Shown: positions 1 through 5,175 of the stretch, in pieces
Layout: each line of letters starts with the position of its first letter
Numbering within the stretch: position 1 is the stretch's first letter
From: Paracoccaceae bacterium
GTDB taxonomy: Bacteria > Pseudomonadota > Alphaproteobacteria > Rhodobacterales > Rhodobacteraceae
NCBI GenBank assembly: GCA_003565055.1
Contig: PXDM01000431.1
Span: forward strand, 1 to 5,175
DNA: 5,175 nucleotides
Direction: 5' to 3'
Notes under the pieces: generated by a model
The model's input: only the letters and a program-made list of their open reading frames with translations
The model's database searches: none
Told to the model about the DNA's origin: nothing
Translations under genes and position numbers: made by a program

Positions 1-1221
1 GGCCGACCCATGGCGCAACAGGGCAGGGCGGGGCTCGCGCTGGTCGCGGCCGCCGGCGCGTCCTTCATCGGCGGCACGATCTCGGTGATCCTCTTCACGC
101 TCTTTGCCGTTCCACTTGCCGATCTGGCGCTGAGATTCGGACCTGCCGAGAATTTCGCGCTGGTGCTTCTGGCTTTCACGACTTTCGTGGGGCTTGGCGG
201 GGATGATGCGCTCAAGACGATTGTGATGATCTGCTTCGGGCTCGTTCTCTCCACTGTCGGGCTGGACCTGATCACGGGCCAGCCGCGGATGGTGTTTTTC
301 GACATACCGGGCTTTTACGCCGGGATCTCCTTTCTTGTGCTCGCCATCGGCGTCTATGGCATCGGCGAAGTGCTCTGGACATTGGAGAAATCGCGCGTGG
401 CCCCGACCGTCACGACCGCCAAGGTGACCTATGCCGAGATGCGCGCGGCCTTCCGCACGCTCGGCCGGACATGGAAGACCATGACCAGCGGCTCGGTGCT
501 GGGCTTCTTCGTCGGCATGCTGCCAGCCGCCGGGGCGACGCCCGCCTCGCTGATGGCTTACGGTATTGCCAAGAGCACCTCGAAAGACCCCGACAGTTTC
601 GGCAAGGGCAATGTCGAAGGCGTCGTCGCGCCCGAGACGGCGAATAACGCGGCCTCAACCGGCTCGCTTCTGCCGATGCTGTCGCTCGGCATTCCCGGCT
701 CGCCCACGACCGCGCTGCTCTTGGGGGGTATGGTGATGTGGGGGCTCACGCCCGGCCCGATGCTCTTTACCGAGCAGGCGGATTTCGTCTGGGGGCTGAT
801 CTCGTCGCTCTACACGGCCAATCTGGCGGCAGTGCTGATCAATCTCGCGCTGATCCCGCTCTTTGTCTGGGCGCTGAAAACGCCCTTCTCGGTGCTCTGC
901 ACCATGGTGCTGGTGCTGTGCATCGTGGGTGGTTTCGCCCCCGATCAGCGCATGCATGATGTCTGGTTGATCTTCATCTTCGGCATCGTCGGCTATCTGC
1001 TGCGCAAGGCCGATTACCCGATGGCCCCGCTGGTGCTCGCGCTTGTTCTGGGGCCGGTGATGGAGCAGAGCTTCCGTCAGGCGCTGATCGCGGCGCAGGG
1101 CGATGTCACGACTTTCGTTACCCGTCCGCTTTCGGGCACATTCATCGCGTTGGCCGCCGTGTTCTTTCTGCTGCCGCTCCTGTCCAAACTGCGCAAGGGC
1201 CGTCAGGCGACCGTGAGCTGA
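1..1221 (+). CDS. tctA: TctA-family tripartite tricarboxylate transporter large permease subunit (5' partial)
   Basis: This is the large integral membrane subunit of a TTT secondary transporter. It imports a carboxylate together with a small membrane subunit (TctB) and a periplasmic binding protein (TctC). The reading frame is open to the left edge: the first codons read GRP before the Met at position 10, matching the family motif DGxxMAxQGRAG. That Met is therefore internal, and roughly 100 N-terminal residues lie outside the window (family length about 500). Counting from that Met, the family signature covers about residues 164-253: GFFVGMLPAAGAT, then FGKGNVEGVVAPETANNAA, then LGIPGSPTTALLLGG and GLTPGPMLF. 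About eight or nine hydrophobic segments are visible, and the protein ends in a basic tail (SKLRKGRQATVS). The synthetase gene follows after 46 bp on the same strand, so an operon is likely. The family call is very safe. The substrate cannot be read from the permease; dicarboxylate or oxalate is inferred only from the neighbours. Confidence 0.95.
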   Translation, partial: GRPMAQQGRAGLALVAAAGASFIGGTISVILFTLFAVPLADLALRFGPAENFALVLLAFTTFVGLGGDDALKTIVMICFGLVLSTVGLDLITGQPRMVFFDIPGFYAGISFLVLAIGVYGIGEVLWTLEKSRVAPTVTTAKVTYAEMRAAFRTLGRTWKTMTSGSVLGFFVGMLPAAGATPASLMAYGIAKSTSKDPDSFGKGNVEGVVAPETANNAASTGSLLPMLSLGIPGSPTTALLLGGMVMWGLTPGPMLFTEQADFVWGLISSLYTANLAAVLINLALIPLFVWALKTPFSVLCTMVLVLCIVGGFAPDQRMHDVWLIFIFGIVGYLLRKADYPMAPLVLALVLGPVMEQSFRQALIAAQGDVTTFVTRPLSGTFIALAAVFFLLPLLSKLRKGRQATVS

Positions 1222-1255
1222 CACCCGATCCGCGCTGAAAAGACCTGTTTAAGAA

Positions 1256-1260
1256 AAGGA
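1256..1260 (+). promoter_or_regulatory. Ribosome-binding site of the acyl-CoA synthetase gene
   Basis: AAGGA lies 7 nt before the ATG at 1268 and supports that start. The 46-bp gap between the transporter stop and this ATG shows no terminator-like hairpin and no convincing promoter, which fits co-transcription with the permease gene. Confidence 0.7.
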
Positions 1261-1267
1261 ACCCCCC

Positions 1268-2809
1268 ATGTCCGATACTTTGCAAGCCCTGCTCGCGTCG
1301 CATCCCGATGACGCCCCGGCCCTTGGCGCGCCCGAGCGTCCCTGGCTCAGCCATGGCGGCCTGCGCGCACTGACGGGCGAGACCCTCGCCGCTCTGCACG
1401 CCGCTGGTGTCGGACGCGGTGACCGTGTGGCGATCGTGCTTCCCAACGGGCCGGAAATGGCTTCGGCCTTCATCACCATCGCGCAAGGGGCAGTGACCGC
1501 GCCGCTGAACCCGGCCTACCGCGTCGATGAGTTCGATTTCTATCTCGAGGACCTGAAAGCCAAGGCCATCGTTCTGCCCGAAGGCTATGACGGCCCCGCG
1601 CTGGAGGCCGCAGGCCGTCACGGGCTGGTCGTGCTGCGGCTTGGCCATGACGCCAGCGCACCTGCGGGCAGCTTCACCCTGCGCGCCGAAGGCCGGGCCG
1701 AGGGCACGCCCGACACCGCGCCCGCCGCGCCCGATGACATCGCGCTGATCCTGCACACATCGGGGACGACCTCGCGGCCCAAGATCGTGCCGCTGTTGCA
1801 GCGCAATGTCGCGGCCTCTGCGCGCCATATCGGGCAGGTGCTGGATCTCACGCCCGAGGATCGCTGCCTGAATGTGATGCCGCTCTTCCACATCCACGGG
1901 CTGGTCGCGGCGATTTCGTCCTCGCTTGCGGCAGGCGCGTCGATCTGGTGCGCGCCGGGCTTTGACGCGCTGCGCTTCTTCGGCTGGCTCGATACGGCCA
2001 AGCCCACATGGTACACCGCTGTGCCGACGATGCATCAGGCGATCCTCACCCGCGCCGCGCGCAATGCCGAGATCCTAGAGCGCACGAAGCTGCGTCTGAT
2101 CCGCTCCTCCTCGGCCTCGCTGCCACCGCAAGTGATGGTGAAACTCTCCGAGACTTTCAATGCGCCGGTGATCGAAAGCTACGGTATGACCGAGGCCGCG
2201 CATCAGATGACCTCGAACCCGCTGCCGCCGCGCGCGCAGAAACCGGGCTCCGTGGGCGTCGCGGGCGGCCCGGAAGTGCGTGTGGCCCATGAGATCGAAG
2301 ACCAGCTTCTGCCCATGGATGCGACCGGCGAAGTGGTGATTTCCGGCCCCAATGTGACGCCGGGCTATGAGGGCAACCCCGACGCCAACAAGAAGAGCTT
2401 CTTCGAGGCCGATGGCAAGCGCTGGTTCCGCACTGGCGATCAGGGCGCTTTCGACGGCGAGGGCTATCTGAACCTGACAGGGCGGCTGAAAGAGATCATC
2501 AATCGCGGCGGCGAGAAGGTCAGCCCGCTGGAGGTCGATGCCGTGCTGATGGATCACCCGGCCGTCGCGCAGGTCGTGACCTTCGCGCTGCCCCATCCCA
2601 AGCTCGGCGAGGAAGTAGCGGCGGCGGTCGTGCTGCGCGAAGGCGAAAGCGCCACGGAACGCGAGATCCGCGATTTCGCAGCAACCCGTCTTGCCGATTT
2701 CAAGGTGCCGCGCAAGGTCGTGCTGCTCGATGAAATCCCCAAAGGCGCGACCGGCAAGTTGCAGCGTATCGGGCTGGCCGAGAAGCTTGGTCTGGTGACG
2801 GAGGCGTGA
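1268..2809 (+). CDS. Acyl-CoA synthetase of the oxalate-CoA ligase (AAE3/Pcs60) type
   Basis: An ANL-superfamily adenylate-forming enzyme of 513 residues, full length and cytosolic. It activates a carboxylate with ATP to an acyl-AMP and then forms the CoA thioester. Visible motifs: APLNPAYRVDEFDFYLEDLK (78-97), close to Pcs60; the ATP loop LHTSGTTSRPKIVPL (162-176), with SR where many relatives have GR/GK; MPLFHIHGL (204-212); RSSSASLPP (279-287); the A5 motif ESYGMTEAAHQMTSNPLPP (303-321), including the His and SNPLP pattern typical of AAE3 proteins; RTGDQG (388-393); the hinge region GRLKEIINRGGEKVSP (405-420); and PKGATGKLQR (491-500), whose Lys497 should catalyse adenylation. From the resemblance to AAE3 and Pcs60, which are oxalyl-CoA synthetases, I infer oxalate as the likely substrate. 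Malonate or another short diacid is possible. The ANL family is certain; oxalate specificity is moderately supported, helped by the adjacent transporter and reductase. Confidence 0.93.
   Translation: MSDTLQALLASHPDDAPALGAPERPWLSHGGLRALTGETLAALHAAGVGRGDRVAIVLPNGPEMASAFITIAQGAVTAPLNPAYRVDEFDFYLEDLKAKAIVLPEGYDGPALEAAGRHGLVVLRLGHDASAPAGSFTLRAEGRAEGTPDTAPAAPDDIALILHTSGTTSRPKIVPLLQRNVAASARHIGQVLDLTPEDRCLNVMPLFHIHGLVAAISSSLAAGASIWCAPGFDALRFFGWLDTAKPTWYTAVPTMHQAILTRAARNAEILERTKLRLIRSSSASLPPQVMVKLSETFNAPVIESYGMTEAAHQMTSNPLPPRAQKPGSVGVAGGPEVRVAHEIEDQLLPMDATGEVVISGPNVTPGYEGNPDANKKSFFEADGKRWFRTGDQGAFDGEGYLNLTGRLKEIINRGGEKVSPLEVDAVLMDHPAVAQVVTFALPHPKLGEEVAAAVVLREGESATEREIRDFAATRLADFKVPRKVVLLDEIPKGATGKLQRIGLAEKLGLVTEA
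2800..2804 (+). promoter_or_regulatory. Ribosome-binding site of the PanE-family gene, inside the synthetase gene
   Basis: A strong GGAGG lies within the last codons of the synthetase, 9 nt before the ATG at 2814. The synthetase stop codon sits between the site and the start, with a 4-bp gap between genes. This arrangement fixes the start and indicates translational coupling of the two enzymes. Confidence 0.8.
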
Positions 2810-2813
2810 GCGC

Positions 2814-3791
2814 ATGAAAATCTGCATTTTCGGTGCCGGGGCCATCGGCGGCTATATGGGGGCGAAACTCGCCAAGGGCGGCGCGGATGTGAGCCTTGTC
2901 GCGCGCGGGCCGCATTTGGCGGCGATGCGCGAGAAGGGCCTGACGCTGATCGAGGACGCGGGCCGCTTCACTGTGCCGGTCACAGCCTCGGACGACCCGG
3001 CGGAACTGGGGCCGCAGGATTACGTCATCATCACGCTCAAGGCCCATTCCGTGCCGCCGGTCGTCGACCGCATCAAGCCGCTTCTGGGCGAAGGGACGAC
3101 GATTGTTTCAGGCGTCAATGGCGTGCCGTGGTGGTATTTCCACGGGCTCGGCGGGGCGCTGGAAGGCAAGCAACTCGAAAGCGTCGATCCCGGTGGCGCG
3201 CAATGGCAGGGGTTCGGCCCCGAGCGCGTGCTGGGCTGCGTGGTCTATCCGGCGGCGGAAGTCACGGAGCCGGGCACGATCAAGCATATCGAGGGCAATC
3301 GCTTCTCGCTGGGCGAGCCTTCGGGCGAGAAAACCGAGCGCGCACAGCGCCTGTCCGCCGCGCTGCAGGAGGTGGGGCTTCGCGCGCCGGTGCGCCCCAA
3401 GATCCGCGATGAGATCTGGGTCAAGCTTTGGGGCAATCTGTCCTTCAATCCGATCTCGGCGCTGACCCATGCCACGCTCGATGTGCTTTGCACCGATCCC
3501 GGCACGCGCGAGGTGGCCCGCGCCATGATGGTCGAGGCGCAGACCATTGCCGAGAAACTGGGCGTGAAATTCCCCATCGACGTGGATCGCCGGATCGAAG
3601 GCGGTGCGGCCGTGGGCGCGCATCGCACCTCGATGCTGCAGGATCTGGAGGCCGGTCGCCCGATGGAGATCGACGCGCTGGTCAGCGCTGTGCAGGAACT
3701 CGGCCATGTGACCGAGACGCCCACCCCGACCATCGACACGGTACTGGCCCTGATCCGGCTGCGCGCGCGCTCGGCGGGACTTTACGGCTGA
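2814..3791 (+). CDS. panE: Ketopantoate reductase (PanE/ApbA) family oxidoreductase, candidate oxalyl-CoA reductase
   Basis: A soluble NADPH-dependent reductase of 325 residues, somewhat longer than E. coli PanE (about 300). The N-terminal Rossmann fold has GAGAIGGYMG (7-16), with Arg31 placed to hold the NADPH 2'-phosphate and ITLKAHSV containing Lys76. VNGVPWW gives the conserved Asn102. The C-terminal domain keeps the active-site set: Lys204, Asn208 and Asn212 in KLWGNLSFNPISALT, and Ser273 and Glu285 in TSMLQDLEAGRPMEIDAL. The spacing matches E. coli Lys176, Asn180, Asn184, Ser244 and Glu256, so it should be active. The residues after Asn102 (PWWYFHGLGG and on to about 130) differ from classical PanE and may shape another substrate pocket. 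The 4-bp spacing to the synthetase points away from plain pantothenate synthesis and towards reduction of the synthetase product, such as oxalyl-CoA to glyoxylate, as reported for PanE2 of Methylobacterium extorquens. Family is certain; the substrate is inferred. It may still be a general 2-oxoacid reductase. Confidence 0.92.
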   Translation: MKICIFGAGAIGGYMGAKLAKGGADVSLVARGPHLAAMREKGLTLIEDAGRFTVPVTASDDPAELGPQDYVIITLKAHSVPPVVDRIKPLLGEGTTIVSGVNGVPWWYFHGLGGALEGKQLESVDPGGAQWQGFGPERVLGCVVYPAAEVTEPGTIKHIEGNRFSLGEPSGEKTERAQRLSAALQEVGLRAPVRPKIRDEIWVKLWGNLSFNPISALTHATLDVLCTDPGTREVARAMMVEAQTIAEKLGVKFPIDVDRRIEGGAAVGAHRTSMLQDLEAGRPMEIDALVSAVQELGHVTETPTPTIDTVLALIRLRARSAGLYG

Positions 3792-3831
3792 CAGGGCGGC
3801 CCCCGGCTGGCATAAGCCTCGCGATGCAGCC

Positions 3832-3837
3832 AGAGGA
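3832..3837 (+). promoter_or_regulatory. Ribosome-binding site of the YaiI/YqxD gene
   Basis: AGAGGA lies 5 nt before the ATG at 3843. Another ATG at 3838 is out of frame, so 3843 is the supported start. The 51-bp gap after the PanE-family gene holds no clear terminator. Confidence 0.65.
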
Positions 3838-3842
3838 ATGCC

Positions 3843-4298
3843 ATGCAGATCTACGTTGATGCCGATGCCTGCCCGGTCAAAGCCGAGGTCGAGCGCGTGG
3901 CGACCCGGCACCGGCTGCGAGTCTTCATCGTGTCGAATGGTGGGCTGCGTCCGTCGCAGAACCCGCTGGTCGAAACCGTGATCGTTGCCGATGGCCTGGA
4001 TGAGGCCGATAAATGGATCGCCGAGCGCGCTGGGCCGGGCGATTGCGTGATCACCGGCGATATCCCACTCGCTGCGCGCTGCATTGAAGCTGGCGCGCAG
4101 GTCATCAAGCATAACGGCGAAGACCTGACCGCCGCCAATATCGGCAATGTGCTGGCAACGCGTGATCTGATGGCCGATCTGCGCGCGAGTGATCCCTTCC
4201 GCCAGGGCTCTGGTCGTGCGTTCCAGAAAGCGGACCGATCGCGCTTCCTCACAGCACTCGAACGCGCCGTGCAGCGCGCTGCCCGCGCAGGCGGCTGA
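3843..4298 (+). CDS. yaiI: YaiI/YqxD family protein (UPF0178, DUF188)
   Basis: A small cytosolic protein of 151 residues, the usual length for this widespread bacterial family of unproven function. The hallmarks are all present: the N-terminal IYVDADACPVK (3-13), GLDEADKWI (51-59), the central DCVITGDIPLAARCIEAGA (67-85), GEDLTAANIG (92-101), an RDLMADLR segment (107-114) and the C-terminal SGRAFQKADRSRFLTALE (123-140). The conserved acidic residues (Asp6, Asp8, Asp54, Asp73) fit the family's proposed PIN/NYN-like, possibly metal-dependent nuclease fold, but no substrate is established. It follows the PanE-family gene by 51 bp on the same strand and may be reached by read-through. The family is a scattered housekeeping gene, however, so a link to the carboxylate operon is doubtful. 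Nothing looks truncated. The family call is safe; the function is unknown. Confidence 0.95.
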   Translation: MQIYVDADACPVKAEVERVATRHRLRVFIVSNGGLRPSQNPLVETVIVADGLDEADKWIAERAGPGDCVITGDIPLAARCIEAGAQVIKHNGEDLTAANIGNVLATRDLMADLRASDPFRQGSGRAFQKADRSRFLTALERAVQRAARAGG

Positions 4299-4443
4299 GG
4301 CACCCCATCGCCGCGTGCTGCCGTCCCGCATGCGCAGCGATGCCAGCGACGCGTGCACAGACAGCCGCTGCGCGAGACCTCGCAAGCTGTGACAACCCGT
4401 CGGGCAGTGCAGAGCACGTGATCCCTGATTGGGCAGCGAAGGG
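4299..4443. other. Convergent intergenic region without a convincing gene
   Basis: These 145 bp separate two converging genes. I see no tRNA, no protein gene with a ribosome-binding site and no classical GC hairpin followed by a T run. A short inverted repeat, GCGAG-AC-CTCGC, sits at 4372-4383, and a longer imperfect one lies at the right border (see the separate entry). Confidence 0.6.
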
Positions 4444-4448
4444 TCACG
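4417..4448 (-). terminator. Imperfect inverted repeat at the end of the minus-strand gene, possible terminator
   Basis: The arms CGTGATCCCT (4417-4426) and AGGGTCACG (4440-4448) pair over nine bases with a single bulged T, around a 13-nt loop. On the minus strand the structure includes the stop codon (4444-4446) of the membrane protein gene. No T run follows on either strand, so intrinsic termination is uncertain. It could instead be a 3'-end stabilising hairpin or chance in GC-rich DNA. Confidence 0.3.
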
Positions 4449-5175
4449 ACCCGGTCAGCATGCTGGGATCGAACATCGGAAAACTCACCCCCAGCGCCCA
4501 GGCGAGCACCAGCCCCAGCCCCATACCGCCCGCGGCTGGCAGACCGGTGCGCCGCCCGACCCAGCCGGACATCGTGCCGAAGAGAAGGAAGAACAGCACG
4601 ATCACGGGCAGGATGATCAGCAGGAAAAACAGCGCTTCGAAATTCAGCGCGACCGCAAGGCCGAGCGACGCGAGGAAGGCCGTGCGCACGAGGATCACGC
4701 GGCCAAACCCTGCGCGCCCGCCTTGGGTCAGGATGCCATCGGCCAGCAGGAACGGCACCGCCCCGAGCGCCAGCGCCGCGATGATGCCGAGGCGGCCCGC
4801 ATGCGGTGCGAAAGACGCCACATAGCGGTCGAGCACGCCGCCCAGCACCACGATGCCGAAGACTGCCACGCCAAGCGCGATGAGGGTGGCGCGCGCGGGA
4901 AACTGGCCGCGCAACTGGCCCCAGAGCGCGAGAATCGCCAGCGTGATCGCGCCATAGAGGCCCAGATGCAGCGCCAGATAATCCGCAACCAGCACCGGCA
5001 GCAGCCTGATCTCGAAGGGCGCGAGGATCAGCGGCGTGGCGAGCGCGGGCGCGAGCGCTGCGAGCGCGAAGCGCTTGTGGCTGAGCGGCGCGGGCAGGGC
5101 GGGGGGATGCGCGGGCAGCATCCGCGCAAGCGGCCAGCCGAGCGCCACAGTGGCGATCAGCAACAGCACGATCCA
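4444..5175 (-). CDS. Multi-pass membrane protein, C-terminal part (N-terminus beyond the window)
   Basis: The frame is open to the right edge: the first visible codons read WIVLLLIATVALGW. The GTG at 5169 has no visible ribosome-binding site and need not be the start, so the gene is treated as partial, with at least 243 residues inside the window. The visible part is almost entirely membrane. Counting from the GTG, hydrophobic segments lie at about 1-18, 34-50, 56-83, 95-114, 126-144, 158-175, 178-199 and 211-230. Short loops include FAPHAGR (120-126), ILTQGGRAGFGR (146-157) and the glycine-rich GTMSGWVGRRTGLPAAGG (198-215). There are no recognisable catalytic or transport motifs. I have a weak recollection of similar segments forming the membrane tail of alpha/beta-hydrolase-annotated proteins in Rhodobacteraceae. 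That cannot be tested here because the hydrolase part would lie outside the window. It is convergent with the neighbouring genes and not part of their operon. Confidence 0.75.
   Translation of the reverse strand, partial: WIVLLLIATVALGWPLARMLPAHPPALPAPLSHKRFALAALAPALATPLILAPFEIRLLPVLVADYLALHLGLYGAITLAILALWGQLRGQFPARATLIALGVAVFGIVVLGGVLDRYVASFAPHAGRLGIIAALALGAVPFLLADGILTQGGRAGFGRVILVRTAFLASLGLAVALNFEALFFLLIILPVIVLFFLLFGTMSGWVGRRTGLPAAGGMGLGLVLAWALGVSFPMFDPSMLTGS

Noticed and set aside
10..12. ATG at position 10 as the transporter start
   Set aside because: The frame is open upstream and the surrounding residues match an internal TctA motif, so the gene enters from outside the window.
1142..2035. 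Minus-strand open frame of 297 codons opposite the transporter end and the synthetase
   Set aside because: Arg-rich composition typical of antisense shadow frames in GC-rich DNA; the plus-strand genes here have clear family motifs.
2075..2845. Minus-strand open frame of 256 codons opposite the synthetase C-terminus
   Set aside because: Shadow of a strongly supported gene, with no domain-like features.
4271..4282. Perfect 12-bp palindrome GCAGCGCGCTGC near the end of the YaiI/YqxD gene
   Set aside because: Inside coding sequence in GC-rich DNA, followed by no T run; most likely chance.
4372..4383. Short inverted repeat GCGAG-AC-CTCGC as a terminator
   Set aside because: Only a 5-bp stem with a 2-nt loop and no T run on either strand; too weak to call.
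3108..4385. Long open frame on the minus strand (425 codons) antisense to the PanE-family and YaiI genes
   Set aside because: It overlaps two well-recognised genes, resembles no protein family I know, is rich in Arg/His/Gln as expected of reversed GC-rich codons, and has no supporting ribosome-binding site.
4340..4825. Plus-strand open frame through the convergent gap into the membrane protein gene
   Set aside because: Low-complexity Ser/Pro/Arg/Ala composition, no ribosome-binding site, and it lies opposite the hydrophobic minus-strand protein, which is the more credible gene.

Overview
The window is GC-rich, densely coding DNA with good Shine-Dalgarno sites and the protein style of an alphaproteobacterium, most likely Rhodobacteraceae (Paracoccus/Rhodobacter-like). 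The genus is inferred from composition and protein resemblance only. No RNA gene, CRISPR array, insertion sequence or prophage gene is visible.

Layout: (1) 1-1221, plus strand: the C-terminal four fifths of a TctA-family large membrane subunit of a tripartite tricarboxylate transporter (TTT), cut by the left edge. (2) 1268-2809, plus: a complete ANL-superfamily acyl-CoA synthetase whose motifs match the oxalate-CoA ligase branch (plant AAE3, yeast Pcs60). (3) 2814-3791, plus: a complete ketopantoate reductase (PanE/ApbA) family protein, 4 bp after the synthetase, with its ribosome-binding site inside the end of that gene. (4) 3843-4298, plus: a YaiI/YqxD (UPF0178, DUF188) protein, probably a separate housekeeping gene. 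(5) 4444-5175, minus: the C-terminal part of a multi-pass membrane protein, convergent with the others and cut by the right edge. Between 4299 and 4443 there is no convincing gene, only weak inverted repeats.

The first three genes look like one operon. The most economical reading is a small pathway: import of a small (di)carboxylate by the TTT system, activation to a CoA thioester by the oxalyl-CoA synthetase-like enzyme, and NADPH-dependent reduction by the PanE paralogue. If the substrate is oxalate, this would be oxalate -> oxalyl-CoA -> glyoxylate, the assimilatory route described in Methylobacterium extorquens AM1, where a PanE-family protein (PanE2) acts as oxalyl-CoA reductase. Here it would be linked to a binding-protein-dependent transporter. 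Families and gene order are seen directly; the substrate and the pathway are inferred.
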